Assembly (NCBI GenBank): GCA_964528095.1
Contig: CAZGSG010000059.1
Coordinates: forward strand, 1-24,699
Origin: CAZGSG01 sp964528095
Lineage (GTDB): Bacteria > Bacteroidota > Bacteroidia > Chitinophagales > Chitinophagaceae
Direction: 5' to 3'
Length of the DNA: 24,699 nt
Below the pieces are notes generated by a model. That model was not told the origin of the DNA. It made no database searches and saw nothing but the letters and a program-made list of their open reading frames with translations. Positions 1-8,672 of the stretch are shown here, in pieces (position 1 is the first letter of the stretch; the number at the start of each line of letters is the position of its first letter). The position numbers were made by a program, and so were the translations under genes.

Positions 1-3000
1 CCGTGTATAAAAAACCCACTGTCGATTTTAGTGCGGCTTCACCAAATATATGTCTCCCCGCCCTTGCCAGTTTTACAAGTACAGCTACCCCTGGCGATGG
101 TGCCATTTCAGCATATCTATGGGATTTCGGGGATGGTATGGCACAACAGGCGGGCGGCAATACCATCAATCATTTTTACAACACCCCTCAAACAGCTACG
201 GTAAGTCTTACGGCGCTCAATAGCTATGGGTGTAGTAATACCATCGTAAAAAATAATATTGTTACGATTCACCCGGTACTCAATGCGGGGTTTACTGCCG
301 ACAGGACAATTGTTTGCGATGCGCCGGGCCTGATAAACTTTACCAATACCAGCAATGGTCCCGGTACACTGACGTATCTATGGGATTTTGGGGATAATAC
401 AAAATCAACAGACGCATCACCCGCTCATACCTATACGCGAAGGGGAACCTATAAGGTTAAACTAACGGTGACCAACTCATTGGGTTGTTCGGCCGTGTCG
501 GAGATAGCAGATTTTATTAATGTCGGCAATTTTACTTCCGATTTTACGGCTCCTTCGCTGTTGTGCACGAATGGCAGCGTTACATTTTTAAACAATAGCA
601 GCCCTGTTCCCACTTCAAGCGTATGGGAGTTTGACGGCGTTAACACATATACTTCTTTTAGTAATTATCCTGTCAATTATGCATTTGCCGATGCGGGCAC
701 ACATTCCATCAAACTAACCAATAATTTCGGTCCCTGCCAGCAAACGATCACCAAACAGGTTGAAGTATATAAAAAGCCTGAATTAAACGGTTTCGTGGCC
801 GATATAACAGGTTTATGTGGTTCTCCTGTTACCGTGAACTTCCGCGATACCACAGCTGATGCCGTGCAATGGAAATGGAACCTTGATACATACGGCTTCC
901 AGGTGATACCATCTGCTGAACAGGCCCCTTCTTATCTATATACACAGGACAGGGAGTATTATGTATCTCTTGAAGTAAAAAATGCGGCCGGTTGTGTGGC
1001 CAGTATAGCCAGGCCCGTCAGTATCAGTAAACCAATTGTAGGTATTTTTCTGCAACCGGGTAGTATAACAGATGCCTGTGAAACGGTGACGGTGAAATTT
1101 GATCCGCGGTCTACCGAGTCAATTACAAGCTATCAATGGGATTTTGGCGACAATAATTTTTCCTCTGAGGAAGAACCAACACATACCTGGACAAAACCTG
1201 GTATCTATACGGTAACATTATCCTATACAACGATCAATGGATGTAAAGGAACGGTTTATTATAACAGTATTTATGTAAGACAAACACCTAAAGCCGGCTT
1301 TACAGTACAGCAAACGGTGTGTGGCAATACGCCTGTTTATTTTAGTAATACCAGTACAGGTTATACCACCGGTTATATATGGGATTATGGCGATAACACG
1401 GGAATTAACTGGAATAGCAATCTTCCACATCAGTATCAACAGGAAGGTGACTATGATGTAACCCTTATTGCCTATAATGGGATGTGCAATGATACGGTCA
1501 GGAAAAATGCGATCATAAAAGTATCACCGCCCTTTCCGAATATCGGGGGAATTACCCGCACCTGTGTTGGTACCAGGGGGGAGATCAGTTTTAGTGATGC
1601 TTCAAGATTGGCAAACAGTTGGAACTGGGACTTTGGCGACGGAACCGGCCCGCTCTCTTATACTACGGAAAGACCGGTCGTTAATCATACCTATACCAAA
1701 TCAGGTGTATTTACTGCAGTGCTCACGACCACTAACGGAGCGTGTACGGTAAAAGATTCTGTACGGGTAAATGTATTACTAAAACAAAAACCTTTATTAA
1801 CGCTTAGTACAGCCAGTATTTGCAGCGATGGCGGTTCTGTGAGTGTAGAAGTATCGAACCTTGAACGACCTCCTTTTGATTTTTATTTCTTCTACAACTA
1901 CCGGTTTGTATATGGTGATGGAACACCTTTCACCGGGTATGTGTCCTTTATCAGGGAAACACCATTTAGTGCGATGCTATCTGGTTTTACTCCTGGTAAG
2001 GAAGGCTTAAAGGTCATTGCAACAAGCTATTTCGGATGCGAGGATACCAGTAATATTGCCTCACTAAAAATAAAAGGCGCGGCTGCGGCTTTTAATGTCC
2101 TGGTCGATAATGTTTGTTTCAAAAACCCTGTTGTAATGGAAGACCAGTCAACCGCGCAGTTCAATATACCATTGGTAAAATGGGAATGGATATGGGGCGA
2201 TGGCAATACAACTGTACGCAGCAATGGGAATAATGTTTCGCATACTTATGCAAATCCCGGCAGTTACAATGTTTCACTCAGGGTGACAGACGCGGAAGGC
2301 TGTAGTTCCTTTTATGGTTACCGTACAGTAAATGTAACAGGACCCAAAGCTGCATTTTCAATGTCGGGATCGACCGTACCGCTGAGCACTAACGTCGTTT
2401 TTTATAATAATACCAATAGCTATAATAGCCCTGCAACAACTTATGCATGGACATTTGGAAGCGCCGGTACCTCGGCCGCTTATTCCCCGTCATTTACATT
2501 CAATACTGCCGGTCAGTATAATATAAGACTTATTGCCCGAAACCCGGACAACGGGTGTGCGGACACTACTAACAAGCTTATTGAGGTAAAGAATTTTAAT
2601 TCAGGATTTACTACCAGTGTTTCTTTTATTGGTGATTACAATAAATGTCCGCCGGTATTGGCGAGATTTACCAACACTTCTTCGGGTTACACAAGACTGG
2701 TATGGGATTTTGGAGATGGTGTGATGCTCGAGAATAATATCAATCCCCTGCATGTATACAAAGATGCGGGTACCTATATAGTAACGTTATATGTATATGG
2801 CTTCAATGGGCTGACGGGAACGTATAAGGATACCGTTTTTGCAAGCGCACCGTCAGCTGTTATACAGGCTGATGACCTTGATGGATGTATCGGCCATAAG
2901 CTGGTGCTGAATGCGCCTGTACATAATAATGCTGCCACGTATATATGGGATTTTGGCAATGGACAATTAATAAACGCGACTGATAGTTTCGCCACGCACC

Positions 3001-4100
3001 AATATATGGCTGCAGGTTCGTACACAGCATCTTTATTGGTTATGAACACGGGTGGTTGCCTTACTGCCGCGGTGTTGCCTGATAAGATACAGGTATATCC
3101 CAATCCTGTTATATCCATATCGCCACTGGCACCGGTTGTTTGTAAAGACAAAGGAGTGCAATTACAGGCTTCAGGCGCGGCCAGTTATTCCTGGTCGCCG
3201 GCAGCGGGGTTAAACGATGCTTCTGTTGCAAATCCGCTTGCATTGCCTGGCAACACGACTACCTATTCCGTTAATGCGACCGATAATAATGGATGTAGTA
3301 ATTCTACAGCTGTGACGGTAAAAGTAGCCACACCATTCAAAATAGATCTTGCTTTAACAGCCAATGTTTGCAAAGGCAGTACGATAGCCCTAAACCCGGC
3401 AGGTGCGGATAGCTGGCAATGGATCAATAATACAAATGGCTTGAATAGTACACAGGTTAGGAGCCCCATTGCTGCTCCTGGAGTGAATACAATCTATACG
3501 GTAGTAGGGTATGATCAATATAATTGTTATAGCGACACGGCTGATATCCAGGTAATGGTCCGGCCTTTGCCTGTTGTGAATGCCGGCCCAGACCTGGAAG
3601 TAGTGTATGGCTCGGATAATCAATTAATGGCAACCGGCAGCGCGGATATCGTGCGCTGGAACTGGACACCGCCGGATTTTTTAAGCTGTACCAATTGCCC
3701 ATCTCCCATCAGCAGGCCATATGACGCGATGGAGTATGTAGTAGCGGCTTACAACCAGTATGATTGTATAGCGAAGGATTCAGTGAAGCTGAAAACATTT
3801 TGTACCGATGGTTATATATACATTCCTACCGCGTTTACGCCAAACAGGGATGGCAAGAATGACCTGTTTACCATAAACGGGTATGGTGTACGGATCATTA
3901 ATTCATTGCGTATTTATAATCGTTGGGGAGAGATCGTTTTTGAGAAAAAGAATTTTTATCCAAATGATATGTCATCTGCATGGAACGGTAAACTGAAAGG
4001 GGTGGATGTTCCTGTCGGAGCCTATGTATATTTTGCAGAAATGGAATGCAGCATGGGCGAAAAGTTTCAGCGAAAAGGAACGGTAACATTAGTCAGATAG
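1..4100 (+). CDS. Giant PKD-repeat surface protein with T9SS type B (gliding-associated, CHU_C-like) C-terminal domain; 5' partial
   Basis: Probably a secreted or surface adhesin-like protein exported by the type IX secretion system. At least ten PKD-like beta-sandwich units follow one another, marked by WDFGD-type motifs (for example near residues 40, 127, 380 and 900 of the visible part) and by a W-x-W variant in degenerate units. Three Ig-like units without the motif follow. The last ~90 residues (from about 1274, IPTAFTPNRDG, then RIYNRWGE and a closing GTVTLVR) match the type B sorting domain of the gliding-motility C-terminal family. The first codon in frame is GTG, but YKKP at the left edge recurs inside a later repeat unit (VEVYKKPELNGF), so this is interior sequence and the true start with its signal peptide lies outside the window. 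The gene is convergent with the response-regulator gene, with 25 bp between stop codons. The ligand is unknown. Confidence 0.9.
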   Translation, partial: VYKKPTVDFSAASPNICLPALASFTSTATPGDGAISAYLWDFGDGMAQQAGGNTINHFYNTPQTATVSLTALNSYGCSNTIVKNNIVTIHPVLNAGFTADRTIVCDAPGLINFTNTSNGPGTLTYLWDFGDNTKSTDASPAHTYTRRGTYKVKLTVTNSLGCSAVSEIADFINVGNFTSDFTAPSLLCTNGSVTFLNNSSPVPTSSVWEFDGVNTYTSFSNYPVNYAFADAGTHSIKLTNNFGPCQQTITKQVEVYKKPELNGFVADITGLCGSPVTVNFRDTTADAVQWKWNLDTYGFQVIPSAEQAPSYLYTQDREYYVSLEVKNAAGCVASIARPVSISKPIVGIFLQPGSITDACETVTVKFDPRSTESITSYQWDFGDNNFSSEEEPTHTWTKPGIYTVTLSYTTINGCKGTVYYNSIYVRQTPKAGFTVQQTVCGNTPVYFSNTSTGYTTGYIWDYGDNTGINWNSNLPHQYQQEGDYDVTLIAYNGMCNDTVRKNAIIKVSPPFPNIGGITRTCVGTRGEISFSDASRLANSWNWDFGDGTGPLSYTTERPVVNHTYTKSGVFTAVLTTTNGACTVKDSVRVNVLLKQKPLLTLSTASICSDGGSVSVEVSNLERPPFDFYFFYNYRFVYGDGTPFTGYVSFIRETPFSAMLSGFTPGKEGLKVIATSYFGCEDTSNIASLKIKGAAAAFNVLVDNVCFKNPVVMEDQSTAQFNIPLVKWEWIWGDGNTTVRSNGNNVSHTYANPGSYNVSLRVTDAEGCSSFYGYRTVNVTGPKAAFSMSGSTVPLSTNVVFYNNTNSYNSPATTYAWTFGSAGTSAAYSPSFTFNTAGQYNIRLIARNPDNGCADTTNKLIEVKNFNSGFTTSVSFIGDYNKCPPVLARFTNTSSGYTRLVWDFGDGVMLENNINPLHVYKDAGTYIVTLYVYGFNGLTGTYKDTVFASAPSAVIQADDLDGCIGHKLVLNAPVHNNAATYIWDFGNGQLINATDSFATHQYMAAGSYTASLLVMNTGGCLTAAVLPDKIQVYPNPVISISPLAPVVCKDKGVQLQASGAASYSWSPAAGLNDASVANPLALPGNTTTYSVNATDNNGCSNSTAVTVKVATPFKIDLALTANVCKGSTIALNPAGADSWQWINNTNGLNSTQVRSPIAAPGVNTIYTVVGYDQYNCYSDTADIQVMVRPLPVVNAGPDLEVVYGSDNQLMATGSADIVRWNWTPPDFLSCTNCPSPISRPYDAMEYVVAAYNQYDCIAKDSVKLKTFCTDGYIYIPTAFTPNRDGKNDLFTINGYGVRIINSLRIYNRWGEIVFEKKNFYPNDMSSAWNGKLKGVDVPVGAYVYFAEMECSMGEKFQRKGTVTLVR

Positions 4101-4125
4101 TCATCCCAAACTCGGAACACCGAAC

Positions 4126-4878
4126 TTATAACCCTAATACTTCCTTTAACTTGCCATAACCTCCCCGGCTTACTGGTACTTTAGCCCCTGAACGCAGAAT
4201 AGCGATATGATTATCTTTTTCATAAGGGTCGATACGGGTGATCTGCTGCACATTTACTATGTATGAACGATGCGAACGAACAAATTGCTGTTTATCCAGC
4301 GCCTGTTCAAAATGATTCATGGTTTTGTTCTTTAGAAAATAACCTTCGCCTGTATGGATCTTTACATAATCATCTGCGGCTTCCAGGTAAAACACATCGT
4401 GCACAGGAATGATCTTGATCTTGCTGCCATTCTTTACTACGATCCGGTGACTTTGTGCGGGTGATTGTGAAGCTGTTTCCAGCAGGTCTTCTGTTTTTGT
4501 ATCCGCAACGGAAGATTTTTGCTCCTGCCATTTGCTTACTGCTTTATCAAACCGGTCCTGGTTAAATGGTTTTAATAAGTAGTCGATCGCATGAGCTTCA
4601 AAAGCCTTGATCGCAAATTCATCAAATGCTGTTGTGAATATTACCGCCGGTGTTTGTTCCAACAGTTCCAGCATTTCAAATCCATTGATTTTCGGCATCT
4701 GAATATCAAGAAAAATAAGATCCGGCTGGTATTGCTGTATCGCTTTTACGCCCTCAAAACCATCGCCGCATTCTGCAACCAGTTCCAATTGAGGGTGTTT
4801 TTGCAGGTATTCTTTTACCATGCTTCTTGCCAGCGGTTCGTCGTCTATGATAATTATCTTGCTCATTGTATTATTCAT
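4126..4878 (-). CDS. LytTR-family response regulator
   Basis: DNA-binding response regulator of the LytR/AlgR type. Residues 6-120 form a receiver domain with the acidic pair D12/D13, phosphoacceptor D58 (FLDIQMP), T82/T83 and K103 (LLKPF). Residues ~145-248 form a LytTR domain, with the typical YLEAADDYVKIHT and FVRSHRSYIVN segments. The 250-residue length is normal for the family. Its gene lies 15 bp downstream of the sensor kinase gene, so the two should form a cognate pair. Two in-frame ATGs exist (4878 and 4866); the second directly precedes the conserved SKIIIIDDEP strand and could be the real start. Targets are unknown; self-regulation of the LiaF/DUF4288 cluster upstream is inferred from context only. 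Confidence 0.95.
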   Translation of the reverse strand: MNNTMSKIIIIDDEPLARSMVKEYLQKHPQLELVAECGDGFEGVKAIQQYQPDLIFLDIQMPKINGFEMLELLEQTPAVIFTTAFDEFAIKAFEAHAIDYLLKPFNQDRFDKAVSKWQEQKSSVADTKTEDLLETASQSPAQSHRIVVKNGSKIKIIPVHDVFYLEAADDYVKIHTGEGYFLKNKTMNHFEQALDKQQFVRSHRSYIVNVQQITRIDPYEKDNHIAILRSGAKVPVSRGGYGKLKEVLGL

Positions 4879-4893
4879 TTAACAGGTACCGGC

Positions 4894-5940
4894 CTATGCT
4901 TTCAGCTGCGGAACCTTTACCGTGATTGTAAAATTATCGCCTTTTGCATCTGTTGTCAAAAGATCATTCCTTGCAAATAACAGGTACAGCCTTCTTTGTA
5001 CTGATTTTAAACCAAAGCCCGTACCCTGTTTGGGAGATGATGTTTCCGGATCAAAAGGATTACTTACTATTATCAGCAACTCATTTTCTTCGATCCGGGT
5101 GCTGATCCTGATGATGGTTTCTCCCGTAGTATCATAAAGGCCGAACTTAATAGCATTTTCCACGATGGGTTGTAATAACAACGTGGGTAATTTCATTTCT
5201 CCACTGGCATCATCCGTTTCAATAATAGTGGCGAGCCGATTGCCGAAACGCACTTTTTCTATATCAAGGTATAACTGGAGGTACTGCATTTCTTCCTGCA
5301 GGCTGACCCACTGGGTTTCCTCTTTTTTTATAGTGCCTCGTAAAAAATCAGATAATTGCTGCACCATCTTCCTGGCTTCTTCCGGGCGAAGACCGATGAG
5401 CGCGTTAATAGAATTTAGACTATTAAATAAAAAATGTGGTTGAAGTTGCTGCCGGAGTTTAAAAAGTTCCGCTTCCTTGGCGAGTTTTTCCGCATCCGAT
5501 TTCCGGGCCTCATATTTTTGCTGCTCATGCCAGTTAAACCAAACGATGGAGATCATCGTGAAGATACCCAATACAAGAAAACCAATACTTCCGCGTATGA
5601 TCATCGAACGTCGGAGGAACTGCGGATAATCTGCATAATCATTGAGCGTAAGTCTTAACAGGAATTTACTTAATAATATCCATAGTAATGTTAACACAAT
5701 ACACATCGCCAGCACATTCATGTATTCGCTTAGCGCCGTAGGTACATAGTACCGAAGTGTATTCATGACCAGCAGGCAGATCAGCAATAATAATGTATTG
5801 GTGATTACGCTGTCAATAATAGCTACTTCCAGGGGGAAATCAAACTTATATAAAAGCAGCACATGATCTACCATCAACACCAACCAGGCTATACTGAAGA
5901 TGATTAAAAACTTTCGGGCAGAAAAAGGTGATGCGGGCAT
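4894..5940 (-). CDS. LytS/YehU-type sensor histidine kinase
   Basis: Membrane sensor kinase of the His_kinase (PF06580) type that should phosphorylate the adjacent LytTR regulator. From the chosen ATG at 5940 (348 residues) there are four hydrophobic segments, near 8-28, 38-60, 76-95 and 114-135. A short charged helix follows, then the phosphoacceptor motif QPHFLFNSLN (H169), an N box (PIVENAIKFG, N262) and a glycine box (GTGFGL, from 306). No periplasmic sensor domain is visible, so sensing may be through the membrane segments, as in intramembrane kinases. The frame stays open to a TTG at 5955 that would overlap the upstream gene by 8 bp. The ATG, 7 bp after that stop, looks the better start. 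Either way, translation is probably coupled. Confidence 0.93.
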   Translation of the reverse strand: MPASPFSARKFLIIFSIAWLVLMVDHVLLLYKFDFPLEVAIIDSVITNTLLLLICLLVMNTLRYYVPTALSEYMNVLAMCIVLTLLWILLSKFLLRLTLNDYADYPQFLRRSMIIRGSIGFLVLGIFTMISIVWFNWHEQQKYEARKSDAEKLAKEAELFKLRQQLQPHFLFNSLNSINALIGLRPEEARKMVQQLSDFLRGTIKKEETQWVSLQEEMQYLQLYLDIEKVRFGNRLATIIETDDASGEMKLPTLLLQPIVENAIKFGLYDTTGETIIRISTRIEENELLIIVSNPFDPETSSPKQGTGFGLKSVQRRLYLLFARNDLLTTDAKGDNFTITVKVPQLKA

Positions 5941-5947
5941 AAGCAGG

Positions 5948-6307
5948 TCACGCAAGTTGTAGTAACTGCGGAGTATGGGTGAAAAAAATGTTCTCAGCTT
6001 TCTGATTTACTGTATGAATATAAGATGCGGCATTATCCCGTTCTTCAATCCTTGAATACAATTCAGCTCCGTCGATCAGCTCACTTAGTTTATACAGTTC
6101 ACTGACATTGATGAATTGCCACTTTACCAATTGTTTTTTCTGATTGATAAAAGTGTCTTCTTCTTTGTGACCGAGATCATGCGCTTTTTGAAATGCTTCT
6201 TCTTTGGTTAGGCCGGAAACAAGACGAAGTTGTTCGTCAAATTGTGGGGTATGATTACCATCGCCACAAACAATCCGGAATACCATTTTTGCAAGGTACC
6301 AGTTCAT
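5948..6307 (-). CDS. DUF4288 domain protein
   Basis: A 119-residue soluble protein with no signal peptide or membrane segment. The opening MNWYLAKMVFRI, the middle SGLTKEEAFQKAHDLG and the KWQFINVSELYKL stretch agree with my recollection of the DUF4288 family, whose function is unknown. It sits directly between the LiaF-like gene (81 bp upstream) and the kinase gene (immediately downstream), so it is probably co-transcribed with them and may serve the same signalling route. That role is inference from position only. The start is an ATG at 6307 without a clear ribosome binding site. Confidence 0.8.
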   Translation of the reverse strand: MNWYLAKMVFRIVCGDGNHTPQFDEQLRLVSGLTKEEAFQKAHDLGHKEEDTFINQKKQLVKWQFINVSELYKLSELIDGAELYSRIEERDNAASYIHTVNQKAENIFFTHTPQLLQLA

Positions 6308-6343
6308 AAGAATTCAGTTAATGGTTGCTTGCTGGGTGGGCCC

Positions 6344-6360
6344 TGGTTATAATATAACCA
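6344..6360. repeat. 17-bp perfect palindrome inside the LiaF/kinase cluster
   Basis: TGGTTATA and TATAACCA flank a single central A, giving eight matched pairs. It lies in the 81-bp gap between the LiaF-like stop and the DUF4288 start. It could be an operator for a dimeric regulator. As RNA, a one-base loop is too tight, so the hairpin would need to open its inner A-T pairs. There is no T-run after it, so it is not a standard terminator. Confidence 0.55.
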
Positions 6361-6388
6361 GCGACAGCAGGCAGGGGTTTACAAAAAA

Positions 6389-7186
6389 TTAGTAGCTTCT
6401 TATTTCCATGCCACCAAAGATCATAGTTCCTTTCAGTATAAGTGTCTTGGTAGGCCCATCTGTCATCGGCATAATCTTTCTTTTATCTCCTATTCCTCCA
6501 AAAATCGTCACCGCTTCCGATTTGATTGCCCAGTTAGAAGGAACAATAAGCGTAGCACCACCAAAGATGGCTGTTACTTCCAGTACAGCGGGCGAGGTCA
6601 TATCTGCCTGGGTAAGATCGATCTCACAACCTCCAAAAATATTCACCATTTCTCCGCCCTTAAATTGTTTGGAAAGGATCACTTTCTTAGTACCGCTGAA
6701 AATACAGGTACTGTCGATATAGTCGTCCTGGGTATAATGTTGATCTTCGTTTATCGGATCAATGGTTTCCGCTGTAGTAAAATCCGTTTTTGTTTGTTGA
6801 TCCGATCCAAACCATTTCTTCCGGCCAGAGCGCAGGATAATAAAACATCCAACTACGATCAATATCAGCGGCCAGATATGCCGGCGTATTTGCCCATCCA
6901 GAAAATAGTCATTTGCAAGGAAAGCACCACCGACAAGTACGGGTACAAACCAGCCACCGTCACGAAACCCCTTCTTTATGCCAATAAACACACCGATAAC
7001 GATCAATAACATTTGCCAGGTATATAACCATTCGGGCATGGGTATTCCAAAACTCCTGGCAAGCGCTACACCACCTATCAGCAAAAGCAAAATACCTGTC
7101 GCAATGTGATTTTCACCCCTATGGCGTTCAAACTTGCTCTCCCACCGCCGTCTTCTCTCTGCCCTTGTTTCTCTGAGATCGTTCAT
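6389..7186 (-). CDS. LiaF-like membrane protein (LiaI/LiaF-like TM region plus LiaF C-terminal domain)
   Basis: A 265-residue inner-membrane protein. An arginine-rich N-terminus (residues 8-24) precedes four hydrophobic segments near 28-46, 54-71, 77-93 and 102-119. The C-terminal ~100 residues carry four IFGG motifs (183, 207, 228 and 256), the signature of the LiaF C-terminal/DUF2154 beta-solenoid domain. In Firmicutes LiaF restrains the LiaS kinase during cell-envelope stress. Here a LytS-type kinase gene follows two genes later, so a comparable sensing role is plausible but not shown. It is the first gene after a good promoter (7206-7236) and probably leads the four-gene unit. The ATG at 7186 is well placed, about 20 nt from the -7 box. 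Confidence 0.85.
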   Translation of the reverse strand: MNDLRETRAERRRRWESKFERHRGENHIATGILLLLIGGVALARSFGIPMPEWLYTWQMLLIVIGVFIGIKKGFRDGGWFVPVLVGGAFLANDYFLDGQIRRHIWPLILIVVGCFIILRSGRKKWFGSDQQTKTDFTTAETIDPINEDQHYTQDDYIDSTCIFSGTKKVILSKQFKGGEMVNIFGGCEIDLTQADMTSPAVLEVTAIFGGATLIVPSNWAIKSEAVTIFGGIGDKRKIMPMTDGPTKTLILKGTMIFGGMEIRSY

Positions 7187-7205
7187 TAGCTGTTCAAATT
7201 TTAAT

Positions 7206-7236
7206 CAAATCTATAGCAGGGGACCTGCACTGGCAA
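7206..7236 (-). promoter_or_regulatory. Bacteroidota-type promoter of the LiaF/DUF4288/kinase/regulator cluster
   Basis: On the minus strand a TTG (-33 box, 7234-7236) is followed after exactly 20 nt by TAGATTTG (-7 box, 7206-7213), matching the TAnnTTTG consensus known for Bacteroidota primary sigma factors. The LiaF-like ATG follows 19 nt later. Transcript mapping has not been seen; the call rests on consensus and spacing. Confidence 0.65.
7216..7228. promoter_or_regulatory. Palindromic candidate operator within the promoter spacer
   Basis: GCAGG-GGA-CCTGC is a perfect 5-3-5 inverted repeat lying wholly between the -33 and -7 boxes of the LiaF-cluster promoter. A bound dimer there would meet RNA polymerase directly, either as a repressor or, as MerR-type activators do, by reshaping the spacer. 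The regulator is unknown and a 5-bp arm can arise by chance. Confidence 0.4.
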
Positions 7237-7312
7237 GCGCAGGAAGGTAATAAAGGCCAGAATCTCGGCGAATGGCAGAAAATGCGGGGTCAGCTACAAA
7301 CAGGCGCAAGAG

Positions 7313-7951
7313 CTATACGGCCAGCAGTACGGCCGAATAATGACAGATTGCTGCCGCCAGTACAAAGAAATGCCACACAGCATGGCTATAAGTATACCGC
7401 TCCCAGATATAAAAAATAACACCCAGGGTATAAAGTCCGGCACCCGTAATGATAAGGGCTATCACCGAAACCGGCATCTGGGCAAAAAAACCAGGCCCGG
7501 CTACCACCATGATCCAGCCCATGGCCAGGTAGGTAAGGGTCGATAACAGTTCCCAACGTCCGGTAAAAAAAGTCTTAAATACAGTACCTGCAATGGTCAG
7601 GGCCCAAAGTATGATCAGCAACGTAATGCCCAGCTTATTATTTAGATAGATAAGCAGGAAAGGGGTATAAGTGCCGGCGATCAGAAAATAAATGCTGATA
7701 TGGTCAAGTATCTTCATGACCCGTTTTATTTTCTCCTGCTGAAAACCATGGTATAATGTAGAGAAAGTAAAGACCATCAAAAAAGAAAAACCATAAATGG
7801 CGCCTCCTACTATGCCCGCAGGGTTATCATTTTTAACAGCCTGTGTCAATAAGATAGGAATGCAAACAATACCGAAGAGAATACCCAGGCCATGGGTCAG
7901 ACTGTTTACCAATTCTTGTTTAAGTCGCAATTCGGGAGTCATGGTTTGCAT
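7313..7951 (-). CDS. Hemolysin III / PAQR family membrane protein (TrhA/YqfA-like)
   Basis: A 212-residue protein with seven hydrophobic segments typical of bacterial PAQR proteins. The metal-binding pattern of the superfamily is intact: STLYH (S64, H68), the DH pair at 83-84, and HAVWH (H190, H194) near the C-terminus. The family name comes from a Bacillus cereus haemolysin. The E. coli member is linked to membrane energetics and fluidity rather than toxin activity, so a lytic role should not be assumed. Starts are possible at ATG 7951 or the in-frame ATG at 7942. The gene follows the methyltransferase gene by 70 bp in the same direction. A CACCAG/CTGGTG hairpin (7972-7988) lies in that gap. 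Confidence 0.9.
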   Translation of the reverse strand: MQTMTPELRLKQELVNSLTHGLGILFGIVCIPILLTQAVKNDNPAGIVGGAIYGFSFLMVFTFSTLYHGFQQEKIKRVMKILDHISIYFLIAGTYTPFLLIYLNNKLGITLLIILWALTIAGTVFKTFFTGRWELLSTLTYLAMGWIMVVAGPGFFAQMPVSVIALIITGAGLYTLGVIFYIWERYTYSHAVWHFFVLAAAICHYSAVLLAV

Positions 7952-8021
7952 GAGAATCTTTTCTGATAATACACCAGCTAATCTGGTGCCATCTTTTTGT
8001 TCTTCGGAATTTTGATAACGA

Positions 8022-8543
8022 TCATACGCTAATCAACGCCGCATAGATATTCCCTCTTCCAAATAAGGAAGGTCGCTCGGCCAGTTTCCGGATACCTGTA
8101 AAACCTTGCCCGGCGACCAGGATTTTTAATGTAGCAAAATCAATCGGGTAGGGCACCCATTGATTGGCCGACAGCGTATCATATTCAACAATAAGCAGGC
8201 AGGCATTTTTTTTCAACAGACCCCTGAGTTTGTTAAGCAACAGGGGTTTGTCTTTTACATAATGCAACGAGTTAGCCATCAAAATCCCATCCAGTTGCAA
8301 AAGGTTGATCGGTTCATTGGCAAAGTCAAGCTGTTGCTGCTGAATCAGTACAGCATTAGGATTGGCAAGTTTTGTCAAAACCACCGGTCTTGAATCGATC
8401 GCATGAATGATGCTGCCAGGTGCCAGCAGATTGGCAAGTGCATAGGTAAAAGTGCCGGCCCCACATCCAAGATCAGCCCAAACAGAGGAACTGTCTTCAA
8501 TACCTTCATTTTTTATCAGATCGATGGCGTCGGTTAATTGCAT
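8022..8543 (-). CDS. Class I SAM-dependent methyltransferase
   Basis: A 173-residue cytoplasmic protein with a compact Rossmann-type methyltransferase fold. Motif I is DLGCGAG (24-30). The acidic residue that should bind the SAM ribose is D50 (HAIDSRP). A QQLDF stretch lies near 70-74, and the post-motif strand GILMANSLHYV (86-96) resembles the HxVxD-type region of ubiquinone/menaquinone (UbiE-like) and related small-molecule methyltransferases. It is shorter than those enzymes and the substrate cannot be read from the sequence. The start is an ATG at 8543, only about 23 codons before motif I, so there is no N-terminal extension. Confidence 0.85.
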   Translation of the reverse strand: MQLTDAIDLIKNEGIEDSSSVWADLGCGAGTFTYALANLLAPGSIIHAIDSRPVVLTKLANPNAVLIQQQQLDFANEPINLLQLDGILMANSLHYVKDKPLLLNKLRGLLKKNACLLIVEYDTLSANQWVPYPIDFATLKILVAGQGFTGIRKLAERPSLFGRGNIYAALISV

Positions 8544-8672
8544 ATGAGCTTATTCCCCGCATCCAAATAGAATGCTGTAATAATTAAATAGAACAACAGA
8601 ATCTCTTTTAAGTTTACAGGATAGCCGGATAATGGGGAGCCCGGCAATTGAATGATCCTATCAGCAGGGCAT

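Noticed and set aside
5941..5955. TTG start for the histidine kinase overlapping the DUF4288 gene by 8 bp
   Set aside because: An in-frame ATG at 5940 gives a normal N-terminus 7 bp after the upstream stop; TTG starts are rare. Similar TTG extensions of the GH109 gene (to 19799) and the S4 gene (to 22570) were rejected for the same reason.
7313..7951. Reading the hemolysin III-like protein as a toxin
   Set aside because: The PAQR motifs and seven membrane segments point to a membrane-homeostasis protein; the name is historical.
7972..7988. CACCAG-CTAAT-CTGGTG hairpin between the methyltransferase and hemolysin III-like genes, considered as a terminator
   Set aside because: On the transcribed minus strand it is followed by TATTATC rather than a T-run, so an intrinsic terminator is not supported; it may still be a leader hairpin.
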